DNA from: Candidatus Dadabacteria bacterium
GTDB taxonomy: Bacteria; Desulfobacterota_D; UBA1144; Nemesobacterales; Nemesobacteraceae
Reading direction: 5' to 3'
Assembly: GCA_007571325.1 (NCBI GenBank)
Contig: RKRQ01000089.1
Coordinates: 1-51,349 of the forward strand
DNA: 51,349 bases
Position numbers and translations under genes: made by a program. The notes under the pieces were generated by a model. That model was not told where the DNA came from, searched no databases, and was given only the letters and a program-made list of their open reading frames with translations. Below are positions 20,652 through 31,100 of this stretch, piece after piece (positions within the stretch are counted from its first letter, which is position 1; every line of letters starts with the position of its first letter).

Positions 20652-21365
20652 CTACACGCAAGCATTTTTTTTAAGCAAAGCAACGTATTTATCGGCAAGT
20701 CTCGTAGGTTCTGGAATCCTAAGACCCCGGCAACACTCAAGGGTAACTGCAACAGCCGTATCAAGATCGATTCTGTTCCCAACAGATATGAAAACCGGTT
20801 TCACACCGTCCCTGGTTCTCAAAGCGGTACCGACAACTTCACAGTTTTTTCCCCTCATTAACGCTTTTTTGCCTTTCTCAAGGCCCGGTTCACTGAAAGT
20901 TCCATAAAGACACTTTTTCGCGACACCGATTGCCGGAATATCGAGCAGAACTCCGACATGACAGGCAAGTCCAAACCCTCTTGGATGAGCAATCCCATGT
21001 CCATCTATCATAATCACGTCACAGCGTCCACGAAGTTCACTAAAGGTCCTTATAAGACAGGGAGCTTCTCTAAAGCCTAGAAGTCCCGGCACATAAGGGA
21101 AGACCTCATCCGACACAGTCCAAACCCTTTCAATCTCTTTGAGTTCCGGGTAGGAAAAAAGAATAATTCCACAGACAAGCTTTTTTTTGCTGACGCAAAC
21201 AGCTATATCCGCACCGGCAATCGTACGGATTCTTTTTGTATCGGAGGTTTTAACGACCCTAAGAGAAAGTTCTTTCTGAATACGAAAAGCCTCTTTAACA
21301 GACGGAGGCTCTCCAGAATAAAGCATCTCAAGGTCTTTTATCAAGCTGTCTGTAGAACTCATCAC
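20652..21365 (-). CDS. nfi: endonuclease V
   Basis: AGADIAV, DGHGIAHPRGFGLACHVGVLLDIPAIGVAK. Confidence 0.94.
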   Translation of the reverse strand: MMSSTDSLIKDLEMLYSGEPPSVKEAFRIQKELSLRVVKTSDTKRIRTIAGADIAVCVSKKKLVCGIILFSYPELKEIERVWTVSDEVFPYVPGLLGFREAPCLIRTFSELRGRCDVIMIDGHGIAHPRGFGLACHVGVLLDIPAIGVAKKCLYGTFSEPGLEKGKKALMRGKNCEVVGTALRTRDGVKPVFISVGNRIDLDTAVAVTLECCRGLRIPEPTRLADKYVALLKKNACV

Positions 21366-21466
21366 AAAAAATGCAGGTGAAAGTCTCCCTTACTTCACAC
21401 ATAAAAGATTTTAACCGCGCTTTTATTTGTAAACAGCATTTTGATTCAATTAGAATATACGAAGAA

Positions 21467-22339
21467 ATGTTCGGCGAGAATTTTAAAAAACGCAGAATAC
21501 ATATTAATGGAATTGATATAAACACCGTCTGGGGAGGAAAAGGGAAACCCGTTCTTCTCCTACACGGCTACCCGCAAACGCACATAATGTGGCACGAGGT
21601 AGCACGTACTCTCGCCTCGCATTTTACGCTAGTGTGTCCTGACCTCCGGGGCTATGGAGACAGTTCCAAACCCGCCGGGGAAAAAGATCATTCAAACTAT
21701 TCAAAAAGAACCATGGCTTCAGATATGGTCTCTTTGATGGAAACCTTAGGATTTGATCAATTCTATTCCGCCGGGCACGACAGGGGAGCAAGAGTTCTTC
21801 ACCGCATGTGCCTTGATCATCCTGAAAGAGTCCGCAAAGCCTGCATTATGGATATAGCTCCTACGCACCATATGTTCAAAACAGCGGATAGGCATTTTGC
21901 CACGGGTTACTACCACTGGTTTTTTCTTATCCAGCCCGACGGACTTCCGGAAAAAATGATAGGAATGGACCCGGGATACTACCTTATGGAAAAGCTCAGA
22001 CGCTGGAGTGCTCCTGGAGCGAAGTTTCATCCCGAAGCCGTAAAAGAGTACGTACGCTGTTTCAGCGACCCCCAATCAATCCATGCCAGCTGCGAAGACT
22101 ATAGAGCCGCAGCCTCCATAGATATTGTTCACGACGAAGAAGATATGGACGCGCGGATAGAGTGCCCACTTCTCGCTCTCTGGGGAAACCGCGGATTCAT
22201 CCACAGAACATACGACGTGCTTGACGTATGGAGAAACAAGGCGTTAAGCGTGCAGGGAAAACCGCTTGACTGCGGCCATTTTCTCCCTGAAGAAAAACCC
22301 CGGGAGACTTCTGCGGAACTACTATCGTTTTTCGGATAG
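21467..22339 (+). CDS. alpha/beta hydrolase (haloacetate dehalogenase / epoxide hydrolase-like)
   Basis: VLLLHGYPQTHIMWHEVA, GHDRGARV nucleophile elbow, DCGHFLPEE. Confidence 0.85.
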   Translation: MFGENFKKRRIHINGIDINTVWGGKGKPVLLLHGYPQTHIMWHEVARTLASHFTLVCPDLRGYGDSSKPAGEKDHSNYSKRTMASDMVSLMETLGFDQFYSAGHDRGARVLHRMCLDHPERVRKACIMDIAPTHHMFKTADRHFATGYYHWFFLIQPDGLPEKMIGMDPGYYLMEKLRRWSAPGAKFHPEAVKEYVRCFSDPQSIHASCEDYRAAASIDIVHDEEDMDARIECPLLALWGNRGFIHRTYDVLDVWRNKALSVQGKPLDCGHFLPEEKPRETSAELLSFFG

Positions 22340-22434
22340 AGGGATTCTCCGGTACCGCATAAGTGGAGCTGGCTTTTTGTAGGGCAACCCCGCCTGATAT
22401 TGTCCGCAAACGCTATTTTGTATAGAGTATCACC

Positions 22435-23394
22435 ATGTCGAAAATGCTTTTCGTAATGGACCCGATTGAATCAATAAACATAAATAAGGACACAACCTTC
22501 GTCTTAATGCTCGAATGTCAAGCGAGAGGACATGAGGTTCGCTACTGTGAGCTTCAGAATCTTTTTGTCAGAAATTCCAAAGCGTGGGCAGATTCGACGG
22601 CGCTTCGACTTGAGAGAAAAACTGATTATTACGCTAAGGGCTCCGCGGAAACCTCTCCACTTGACGATTTTGACGTCGTATGGATGAGAAAAGACCCTCC
22701 TTTCAACATGGACTACATATACTCAACCTACATACTGAGCAGGGTTGAGGAATCCTCAACTCACGTAATTAACCATCCGGCTGGAATAAGGGAATCGAAC
22801 GAGAAAATGTACAGCCTTAATTTCACCGACTACATACCACCAACACTTGTTTCAAAAGATATAGAAAAGCTTAGAGAATTTCTCCTTGAGGTCGACAACG
22901 AAATGGTGGTAAAACCTCTTGATGGTTACGGAGGAGAGGGAATATTCTTCGTAAGGGGCGACGACCCTAATCTCAATGTAATCCTTGAGAGCATAACTCG
23001 TTTTGGGCAGACCTACGTGATGGCCCAGAAATTCATAAGAGAGGTTTCACAAGGAGACAAAAGAGTTATAATTTTAAATGGCCAACCCATAGGAGCCGTA
23101 ATGAGAGTCGCAGCAAAGGGAGAATTCAGAAGCAACTTCCATTCAGGAGGCCATCCAGAAAAGACTATTCTTACGGAAAGAGATATTGAAATATGCGATG
23201 CTCTTCGACAAAAACTTTTGGAGGACCGCCTCTACCTAGTTGGAATTGACATAGTCGGAGGATATTTGACTGAAGTTAACACCACGAGTCCTACATGTGT
23301 TCAGGAAATAAATTTTTTCAGTGGAGTAAAGCTTGAATCGCAGATAATTGACTTTGCAGAAAGCATAATCTGCGGTCTTTCTGCAAACCATTAA
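22435..23394 (+). CDS. gshB: glutathione synthetase
   Basis: FVMDPIESININKDTTF, KPLDGYGGEGIFF, TEVNTTSPT motifs. Confidence 0.94.
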   Translation: MSKMLFVMDPIESININKDTTFVLMLECQARGHEVRYCELQNLFVRNSKAWADSTALRLERKTDYYAKGSAETSPLDDFDVVWMRKDPPFNMDYIYSTYILSRVEESSTHVINHPAGIRESNEKMYSLNFTDYIPPTLVSKDIEKLREFLLEVDNEMVVKPLDGYGGEGIFFVRGDDPNLNVILESITRFGQTYVMAQKFIREVSQGDKRVIILNGQPIGAVMRVAAKGEFRSNFHSGGHPEKTILTERDIEICDALRQKLLEDRLYLVGIDIVGGYLTEVNTTSPTCVQEINFFSGVKLESQIIDFAESIICGLSANH

Positions 23395-23431
23395 AAATAT
23401 TTCCAGACGAAAAAACACCTCACAGAATTTC

Positions 23432-23809
23432 ATGAAAATATCAAAAAAAAATGTGCTCAATACAGCTGAACTCGCAAGGCTCGAGTTTGATGAAGAAACG
23501 CTTTCGAAATTTGTCCGCCAGTTAGGAGATATCCTCGTCCACATAGAGGATCTTGCAGAGCTCGATACGGAAAACATTGAACCTACATCACACGTGCTTG
23601 ATCTCTCAACCCCTTTTCGAAAAGACGAGGTTATTCAATCAATAACAAGGGAAGAAGCTCTTCGCAACGCGTCCAGTCAAGAAAATGGCTTTTTCACTGT
23701 CCCCAAAATCATAATTAACCTTGGACCCACTGATGACCCTATATCAGTTCATCCAATTATACAATCGGAGCTAACTGTATTGCCCCCGAAAGCTAAGAAG
23801 CAAGACTGA
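23432..23809 (+). CDS. gatC: Asp-tRNA(Asn)/Glu-tRNA(Gln) amidotransferase subunit C
   Basis: [26 protein letters not shown]; adjacent gatA. Confidence 0.9.
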   Translation: MKISKKNVLNTAELARLEFDEETLSKFVRQLGDILVHIEDLAELDTENIEPTSHVLDLSTPFRKDEVIQSITREEALRNASSQENGFFTVPKIIINLGPTDDPISVHPIIQSELTVLPPKAKKQD

Positions 23810-23813
23810 CCCA

Positions 23814-25277
23814 ATGTCCATTCCAAGAACCATAAAACAAACGGCAACATTGATAAAAAAAAGAGAAGTTTCCCCCACGGAGCTTACGGATCTTTTTCTT
23901 GAGCGCATATCCGTCCAGGATGAAAAAATAAACTCATACATAACCGTTTGGAAAAAGGCTGCCGTTGAGGCTGCCCTGATGGCCGAAAAAGAGATATCCA
24001 GAGGAAACTATCTGGGCCCCTTACATGGAGTCCCCATAGCGCTTAAGGATATTTTCGTAACAAAGAACTCGCGGACAACCTGCGGGTCGAAAATGCTGGA
24101 GAATTTTGTTGCCCCTTACGATTCCACCGTGGCCGAAAAACTTATTGCAAGCGGCTCGATAATACTTGGGAAAAACAACATGGACGAATTCGCCATGGGA
24201 TCTTCAAACGAAACATCCTACTTCGGGCCGGTAAAAAACCCCTGGGATACCGACAGGGTTCCGGGAGGGTCAAGCGGAGGCAGTGCCGCGGCAACGGCTG
24301 CAAATCTGTGTATAGCTTCAGTCGGAACAGATACAGGAGGTTCCATAAGGCAGCCCGGTTCGCTTTGCGGAATAGTGGGAATGAAACCTACCTATGGAAG
24401 AGTAAGCCGTTTTGGCATGATTGCCTTTGCGTCTTCCCTTGACCAGGCGGGACCGCTTACAAAGACCGTTGAAGACACGGCGATAATTCTTTCCTCCATA
24501 GCAGGCCATGACCCCCTGGACTCAACATCCGTAAACCTTCCAACAGTTGATTACGCAAGTGCGCTCAGTTCGGACATAAAGGGACTTCGAGTAGGCATAC
24601 CGAAGGAATACTTCGTTTCAGGAATGGATCCTGAAGTGGAGAAATCCGTCCGTGAAGCCATAGTCGAACTTGAAACTCTGGGAGCGGAAATTGTGGAGAT
24701 TTCACTTCCTCACTCCCGTTACGCAGTTTCAACCTATTATATAATAGCCCCTTCGGAAGCAAGCTCTAATCTCGCCAGGTACGATGGAGTACGATACACT
24801 TACCGCTGTGAGGAACCGGAGAGCTTAAGAGACCTCTTTTTCAGAAGCCGTTCGGAAGGATTCGGAGATGAGGTAAAACGAAGAATAATGCTTGGAACCT
24901 ATGCACTCTCCACAGGCTACTATGACGCCTATTACCTAAAAGCACAGAAGGTAAGAACCCTGATAATAAGAGATTTTGATAGGGCATGGGAAGAAGTTGA
25001 CGTTATAGCAAGCGCTACTTCTCCTGAAACTGCTTTTAGAATTGGTGAAAAGGCAGAGGACCCCTTGAAAATGTACCTATCTGATATACTCACCATTCCC
25101 TGTAACATAGCAGGTCTGCCGGGAATATCGGTTCCCTGCGGATTCAGTTCCGAGAAACTTCCAATAGGGCTTCAGATAATCGGAAAACCGTTTGACGAGC
25201 AGACAGTGCTAAATATCGCTTACGCCTATGAGCAAAGCACTAAATGGTACGAAAAAGAAGTTGCTTCACTAGGATAA
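23814..25277 (+). CDS. gatA: Asp-tRNA(Asn)/Glu-tRNA(Gln) amidotransferase subunit A
   Basis: Amidase signature [33 protein letters not shown]. Confidence 0.97.
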   Translation: MSIPRTIKQTATLIKKREVSPTELTDLFLERISVQDEKINSYITVWKKAAVEAALMAEKEISRGNYLGPLHGVPIALKDIFVTKNSRTTCGSKMLENFVAPYDSTVAEKLIASGSIILGKNNMDEFAMGSSNETSYFGPVKNPWDTDRVPGGSSGGSAAATAANLCIASVGTDTGGSIRQPGSLCGIVGMKPTYGRVSRFGMIAFASSLDQAGPLTKTVEDTAIILSSIAGHDPLDSTSVNLPTVDYASALSSDIKGLRVGIPKEYFVSGMDPEVEKSVREAIVELETLGAEIVEISLPHSRYAVSTYYIIAPSEASSNLARYDGVRYTYRCEEPESLRDLFFRSRSEGFGDEVKRRIMLGTYALSTGYYDAYYLKAQKVRTLIIRDFDRAWEEVDVIASATSPETAFRIGEKAEDPLKMYLSDILTIPCNIAGLPGISVPCGFSSEKLPIGLQIIGKPFDEQTVLNIAYAYEQSTKWYEKEVASLG

Positions 25278-25293
25278 CCAGAACTGCAAGCCT

Positions 25294-26130
25294 CTATTTC
25301 TCCCAAATTTCCAAGGCCATTTTGTATACGCTGTTTCTCGATTCCCCCGAAGACTCACAGACAGTTTTCACAGCATCACTGAGAGTAGCCCCACTCTTTT
25401 TCATCTCCTGCAGCTTCTTCCGCAGTTCTTCTGATGAAGTCTCCTCTCTCCCTCCCCTGTCGCCCTCTATAACTACCGTTACTTCTCCTTTAATTGAGTC
25501 TCTCTCCGAAAAAGCGGAAATGACTTGCGAAACTGGTCCCCGAACCATCTCTTCATAGAGTTTTGTCATCTCTCTTGCAACGCATATATTCCTTTCCCCA
25601 AGCGTTTCTAGCAGAATATTCAATGTTTCCGAGAGTCTTCTCACAGAATCGTAGAAAACCAAAGTATATGGATAGTCCTTTATATTTTTTAGAAGTTCTT
25701 TTTTTTTGACAACGGTCTTCGGAAAGAACCCGAGAAAGAGGAAACTGTCTGTAGGAAGTCCCGAAACAGTAAGTGCTGAGAGAACAGCTGAAGGGCCCGG
25801 TACCGGAATTGTTTTTATATCATTTTCTATTGAGAGATTTATAAGCCTCCACCCCGGGTCGGAAACTGAAGGAGTCCCAGCATCAGAAACAAGCGCCACA
25901 TCTTTTCCATCTTTAATTACTTGAAGCAATTTTTGTGACTTCTCAACCTCATTATGTTCATGATAACTTGTAATTGCGGTATCAATTCCATAGCGGGTAA
26001 GAAGCTTTTTTGTGATTCTCGTATCCTCGCATGCTATAACATCACAATTTCTGAGAACATTGAGAGCTCGTAAAGTTATATCTTCCAGATTTCCTATCGG
26101 GGTAGAAACCACGAAAAGTTTTCCAAACAT
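25294..26130 (-). CDS. rsmI: 16S rRNA (cytidine-2'-O)-methyltransferase
   Basis: VVSTPIGNLEDITLRAL, SDAGTPSVSDPG, VPGPSAV. Confidence 0.95.
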   Translation of the reverse strand: MFGKLFVVSTPIGNLEDITLRALNVLRNCDVIACEDTRITKKLLTRYGIDTAITSYHEHNEVEKSQKLLQVIKDGKDVALVSDAGTPSVSDPGWRLINLSIENDIKTIPVPGPSAVLSALTVSGLPTDSFLFLGFFPKTVVKKKELLKNIKDYPYTLVFYDSVRRLSETLNILLETLGERNICVAREMTKLYEEMVRGPVSQVISAFSERDSIKGEVTVVIEGDRGGREETSSEELRKKLQEMKKSGATLSDAVKTVCESSGESRNSVYKMALEIWEK

Positions 26131-26157
26131 ACTATGACCAGTTTATTCTCTTAGGTT

Positions 26158-26907
26158 TCATTGAAATATCTTGATTCCCATCCAAAATATTTCTGTTTCT
26201 CCTCTCTTTTCAATTGTCGTCTCTTCAGTTTGAATCTCTTCAGCGCTTAAATCAGCTCCTTTTGCTTCTCGCAACAATTCTTTTTCTGGTTCTTTTTTCC
26301 CTGAAATGGTTTTCGGTGCTCTTGGCGGAGTTTCCGACATAGCAACAGATGTAGGGACCTCTTTTGAACTAAACAAAACACTGAATGTTAGTATGATCAC
26401 GATAATAATCAATATCGATATATTCTGTATCTTCTTATCTTCTTCAGGGTGAGATGTGGGAACAGGGTCGTATTCTCTTTTTCTACGTCCGTGCCCCCTC
26501 AACTTGTACAAATTAACTAAAACCTGCCCCTTCAAATCTCTGTCACCCCCTCCCCATGTTTGAATCAAGTAATCAGAGTATCCATTCTCACTATACCATC
26601 TGATCTTCTTGGCAATGTATTGTCGGTAAGAGTAATCATCAAGCATCCCCCAATGTTCCCAGTAATACTGTTTACCATTAATAAAGAGTGTGAAGTCTGG
26701 ATAACGGCAGGAAAAACCGTCGAGACTAAGCAGCTCTCTTTCATACTCAAAAGAAATACCCTCTTGAGTAAGAATATTCGCAATAAACCTCTCTTGCTTG
26801 CTTCGAACCATATCACCGGAATCAGTACGATAGATTTTCCCTGACTCCCAGTCGTCCGTTACCGACAAGCTCATTTCATTCTCCCTGTTCTTTGAACTGA
26901 AAAACAC
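26158..26907 (-). CDS. hypothetical protein: PD-(D/E)XK nuclease-like N-terminal domain plus single TM helix
   Basis: VRSKQERFIANILTQEGISFEYERELL...RYPDFTLFINGKQYYWEHWGMLDDYSYRQYIAKKIRWYSENGY resembles nuclease-like domains found in helicase-associated proteins; hydrophobic NISILIIIVIILTFSVLF. Confidence 0.6.
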   Translation of the reverse strand: MFFSSKNRENEMSLSVTDDWESGKIYRTDSGDMVRSKQERFIANILTQEGISFEYERELLSLDGFSCRYPDFTLFINGKQYYWEHWGMLDDYSYRQYIAKKIRWYSENGYSDYLIQTWGGGDRDLKGQVLVNLYKLRGHGRRKREYDPVPTSHPEEDKKIQNISILIIIVIILTFSVLFSSKEVPTSVAMSETPPRAPKTISGKKEPEKELLREAKGADLSAEEIQTEETTIEKRGETEIFWMGIKIFQ

Positions 26908-27089
26908 CTAATGGAATTATATACAACTAGTCAAACTGCAATAAGAGGTGGTACAAATGGAGTAAAAAACAGGTGTTTTACACAACGAGAAAAAGAGTTC
27001 TAATAACTCTCAAGTTAACGTAAGGAACTGGATGCTGAGACAGGTCAACTGACCCTCAAGATAGACTTTTTATCTTTTAAGTAAGTCTT

Positions 27090-27620
27090 TTACTTCGTTC
27101 TCATTCGTTCAAGGTACACGGAGGCATCAAGTTCTTCAAGCCGCACAGCCTTTTTCTTTACTTCGGAAGAAAGTTTTTTCTTGTACTCAGTCACAGAGCG
27201 TAAAAGCTTAGGGTCGGCAACAGAAAGAATCTCAACAGCAAGAATGCCCGCATTTTTTGCCCCACCAAGAGCAACTGTGGCAACCGGAACACCTGAAGGC
27301 ATCTGGAGAATGGAAAGTATAGAATCCCATCCATCAATAGAATTTGAGGACTTTATCGGAACTCCTATGACAGGAAGGGGCGAAACCGAAGCCACCATTC
27401 CTGGGAGATGCGCAGCACCTCCCGCTCCGGCTATTATGACCTTTATTCCCCTTTTATGAGCTTTTTTTGAAAAATCGACAAGACGCTCCGGAGTTCTATG
27501 GGCAGAAACTATGGTAACTTCATAACCTATTCCAAATTGTTCTAGAATCTCAACTGCTCCAACCATAACTGAGAGGTCGGAGTCAGAACCCATTATAACA
27601 CTTACCACAATCTGTTTCAT
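27090..27620 (-). CDS. purE: 5-(carboxyamino)imidazole ribonucleotide mutase
   Basis: VIMGSDSDLSVM, SAHRTPERL, AGAGGAAHLPGMVA. Confidence 0.96.
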   Translation of the reverse strand: MKQIVVSVIMGSDSDLSVMVGAVEILEQFGIGYEVTIVSAHRTPERLVDFSKKAHKRGIKVIIAGAGGAAHLPGMVASVSPLPVIGVPIKSSNSIDGWDSILSILQMPSGVPVATVALGGAKNAGILAVEILSVADPKLLRSVTEYKKKLSSEVKKKAVRLEELDASVYLERMRTK

Positions 27621-28774
27621 GCTATAGCCCTCAGGTTATTCATTATGAACTTTGCCTTGTCAATTGCATTTGAAATATCGTCGTCAAGTACTGTAACATG
27701 TCCCATCTTTCTGTAAGGCTTAGTCTTGGCTTTACCATATATGTGAAACTTCGCTCCTTTAATACCCATACATCCCAGCAATCCCTCGTATCTTACTTTA
27801 CCTTCAAAACCCGGTTGCCCGAGAATATTAATCATAACGGAAGGAGTTTTTATTTCAGTATCACCCGGGGGAAGATCCAAGATTGATCTAAGACACTGTT
27901 CGTACTGAGAAGTGCTGGAGGCATCAATAGTGTGATGTCCGCTGTTATGTGGTCTCGGAGCGGATTCGTTTATAAGAATATCGCCTTTTTTCGAAAGAAA
28001 CATCTCAACTGCGAGTATTCCGCATACGTCTAAAGACCTTATGGTCTGCTCGGCAAGCTCACATGCCTGAGCCGATAGAGCATCGTCAAGCTCACAGGGA
28101 CTTATAAGAAATTCAACTATGTTCGCTTGACTGTTAAACACCATCTCAACCGGAGGAAAGCATTTTATTTCCCCAGCGGGATTGCGTGAAACTATAACGG
28201 AAATCTCCTTCTCCACGTCAACAAGATCTTCAATTACTGATTCTCCCTCTAAAAGATGGTCTAAGTGTTCTTTTCCCCTTACTATATATACTCCCCTCCC
28301 GTCATAACCCGTTTTTGAAAGTTTTTGGACAAAAGGAATTTTTATCTTTCCAGACTCAACAGCCGCAGCTATCTCCTCTTTTCCCGGAAAAACCAAAAAG
28401 TCGGAAGTCGGAAGCTTTTGTGATACGTAGAACTCTTTCTGTTTTGCCTTGTCCTGTATAATTTCAAGCGCGTGCGGTCCGGGTCTTATAACAACCCCCT
28501 CCTCCTGCAAGCGAAAAAGCGCCTTTAGATTCACATGCTCAATCTCTATGGTCAGAATGTCGACATTTTTTCCGAAGGCGTAAACATCCTCGTAATTTCT
28601 GAAATCACCATGTGAAAATCTGGTGCACACGGAGGCCGCGGGACAATCTGATGAAGGGTCGAGCACGTAGGTGCTTAGGTTCCAGTTGCTTGCTACGAGG
28701 CAAAGCATTTTCCCCAGCTGTCCGCCTCCGAGAATCCCCAGTTTTACATTTTCAAAATCCATAGCTATCAACAC
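27617..28774 (-). CDS. purK: 5-(carboxyamino)imidazole ribonucleotide synthase
   Basis: LGILGGGQLGKMLCLVA, NESAPRPHNSGHHTIDAS; overlaps purE. Confidence 0.96.
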   Translation of the reverse strand: MLIAMDFENVKLGILGGGQLGKMLCLVASNWNLSTYVLDPSSDCPAASVCTRFSHGDFRNYEDVYAFGKNVDILTIEIEHVNLKALFRLQEEGVVIRPGPHALEIIQDKAKQKEFYVSQKLPTSDFLVFPGKEEIAAAVESGKIKIPFVQKLSKTGYDGRGVYIVRGKEHLDHLLEGESVIEDLVDVEKEISVIVSRNPAGEIKCFPPVEMVFNSQANIVEFLISPCELDDALSAQACELAEQTIRSLDVCGILAVEMFLSKKGDILINESAPRPHNSGHHTIDASSTSQYEQCLRSILDLPPGDTEIKTPSVMINILGQPGFEGKVRYEGLLGCMGIKGAKFHIYGKAKTKPYRKMGHVTVLDDDISNAIDKAKFIMNNLRAIA

Positions 28775-28782
28775 GCCGGAGA

Positions 28783-29442
28783 CTATAAGTTAACGATAGA
28801 TAGAAGCTCCATAGGAGTTTCTATAAGGTGCTCCGCTCCGTTTTTTCGAAGCTCATCACTTGTTCGAAACCCCCAGAGAACTCCCACCGGAAGCATTCCC
28901 GCCCCAACAGCCGTGAGCATATCCACCCCAGAATCTCCCAGATAAACCATCTGCGATGAGTCAATTCCAAGTTCACTTGATATCCGCAGCGCTCCCCAAG
29001 GATCAGGTTTTCTTGGAATTTCATCCGTATGACCTATAACCACTTCAAAATTCCAGTCCGCAAGCAGGTCATCTACATATTTTTCCGTAAACAAATGTGG
29101 CTTGTTGGTCAGAATCGTCTTTTTCACACCTCTTTCGGAAAGTTCGTCAAGAAGCTCCGGTATTCCTTCATAAAGTTTGGTTTTTACATTGAAGGCACGA
29201 CTGTAAATAATGTTGAAATCATCAAGACACTTTTCAACAATCGCTTCGTCGTTTCTTTTGTTCTCTGGAAGGGCTCTTGACACCATGGTTCTAGCCCCGT
29301 TTCCTATAAAATACTTGAAACATCCGGTCGCGTGCGTTGGAAGCCCGTTCATATCAAGTGCCTGATTCACCGCATCAGCAAGATCTTCAAGAGAGTCAAT
29401 CAAGGTTCCATCAAGATCAAATACAACTGCTCCGTAGTTCAT
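28783..29442 (-). CDS. gph: HAD-family phosphoglycolate phosphatase
   Basis: VVFDLDGTLIDSLEDLADAVNQAL, TNKPH, YLGDSGVDMLTA. Confidence 0.9.
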   Translation of the reverse strand: MNYGAVVFDLDGTLIDSLEDLADAVNQALDMNGLPTHATGCFKYFIGNGARTMVSRALPENKRNDEAIVEKCLDDFNIIYSRAFNVKTKLYEGIPELLDELSERGVKKTILTNKPHLFTEKYVDDLLADWNFEVVIGHTDEIPRKPDPWGALRISSELGIDSSQMVYLGDSGVDMLTAVGAGMLPVGVLWGFRTSDELRKNGAEHLIETPMELLSIVNL

Positions 29443-29660
29443 AGTCTCACGCTCAGTTAAACAATTAATATAATACCCAAAGAAAACAATTTGTTTTCCC
29501 GATAATAACCCTGATTCATGGTGAGCATTAGATACTTAAGGCAACTGCATTTTTGATTCTCTTTCGCTTCGCAATGATAATATAGTTTTTCAGAATCCAG
29601 AAACCCTTTTAGACCAGAAAGCAGGCTAGACCTGAATCAAACAGTTTTGAGGTTTTTTTC

Positions 29661-30989
29661 ATGAGCAAAAAACAATCATCAATAATCGTAATAGGCGCGG
29701 GACTAGCCGGAGTCGAAGCCGCAAACCAGATAACGAAGTTCGGCATACGGGCAACTCTATACGAAATGAGACCGAGCAGAAAAACCGCCGCGCACAAAAC
29801 CTCAGGACTTGCAGAGCTTGTGTGCAGCAATTCTCTGAAATCAGCATCAACGGAAAATGCCTCCGGAATACTTAAAGAAGAAATGAAACATCTTGGCTCT
29901 CTCGTCATCGAGGCAGCCGAGGCATCAAGGGTTCCGGCGGGAAAGGCTCTTGCGGTTGACAGGGATATGTTTTCGGATTACATAACGCGAAAAATCCAGG
30001 CTAACAATCTTATAGACTTAAGAAGAGAAGAGGTAACGAACATACCTAAAAAGAGTATAACAATAGTAGCGACAGGTCCCCTCACCTCAGATGCGCTCTG
30101 CGCTGAGATTTGCTCGCTTACAAAATCGGAACATCTCTACTTCTACGACTCCATCTCCCCGATAATTGACGCAGACACAATCAACCGCTTGAAAACTTTC
30201 AGAGGATCAAGATATGACCGCGAAGACTCGGGAGAAGGAGATTATCTTAACTGTCCACTATCGAAGAATGAGTACTACCAGCTTGTAGATGGCTTACTTC
30301 AAGGAGAAAAAGTAGAAACCAGAGAGTTTGAGAAGGCTCTTTATTTTCAAAGCTGTATGCCGGTTGAGATTATGTGCGAAAGAGGAAGGGATACTCTTCG
30401 GTTCGGACCCTTAAAGCCCGTAGGCCTTACTGACCCAAAAACCGGCAAAACTCCATTCGCTGTTCTGCAGCTAAGAACAGAGAACAAAGAAGAAACAATG
30501 TATAACATGGTGGGTTTTCAGACAAAACTCAGATACCCACAGCAAAGAACTGTTTTCAGGAAAATTCCAGCACTTGAGAGAGCAGAATTTCTAAGATACG
30601 GAAGCATGCACAGAAACACATATATAGATTCCCCCAAACTGCTTGAAAAAGATCTTTCTTTGAGTTGCCGCCCAACCGTTTTTTTCGCAGGCCAGATCAC
30701 AGGAGTTGAAGGATATGTCGAATCTGCCGCAACAGGAATAATATGTGGAATAAACGCCTCAAGAAAAGCGCTCGGACTTAAACACATCCCCATCCCTAGG
30801 GAAACATCTATAGGTTCCCTGCTTGAGTACATCTCGGTCCCTAGAAAAAGCGGGTTTCAGCCAATGAATATAAACTTCGGGCTCTTTCCCAAGGTGGAAA
30901 AAGAAATCGGAAAGGAGAAAAAACGCAAGATCATCTTTCAGAGAGCAATCAGAAGTATGCTAGGGTACGACCCTTACGGACAGATGTAA
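29661..30989 (+). CDS. trmFO: methylenetetrahydrofolate-tRNA-(uracil-5-)-methyltransferase
   Basis: VIGAGLAGVEAANQI, YEMRPSRKTAAHKTSGLAELVCSNSLKS, GQITGVEGYVESAATG. Confidence 0.96.
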   Translation: MSKKQSSIIVIGAGLAGVEAANQITKFGIRATLYEMRPSRKTAAHKTSGLAELVCSNSLKSASTENASGILKEEMKHLGSLVIEAAEASRVPAGKALAVDRDMFSDYITRKIQANNLIDLRREEVTNIPKKSITIVATGPLTSDALCAEICSLTKSEHLYFYDSISPIIDADTINRLKTFRGSRYDREDSGEGDYLNCPLSKNEYYQLVDGLLQGEKVETREFEKALYFQSCMPVEIMCERGRDTLRFGPLKPVGLTDPKTGKTPFAVLQLRTENKEETMYNMVGFQTKLRYPQQRTVFRKIPALERAEFLRYGSMHRNTYIDSPKLLEKDLSLSCRPTVFFAGQITGVEGYVESAATGIICGINASRKALGLKHIPIPRETSIGSLLEYISVPRKSGFQPMNINFGLFPKVEKEIGKEKKRKIIFQRAIRSMLGYDPYGQM

Positions 30990-31063
30990 TATGCAGTGTG
31001 CTTTAAGGAACATTCAGTGCAGATTGTCGTAAGTATTTTAAGGCCAGGTTTTTAGCAGCAAAC

Positions 31064-31072
31064 TGGTATAAT
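31064..31072 (+). promoter_or_regulatory. putative extended -10 promoter element (TGGTATAAT) upstream of glyQ
   Basis: TGnTATAAT exact match about 29 nt before the ORF start. Confidence 0.4.
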
Positions 31073-31100
31073 TTTATTCTTCTATTTTAATGGTAATATT

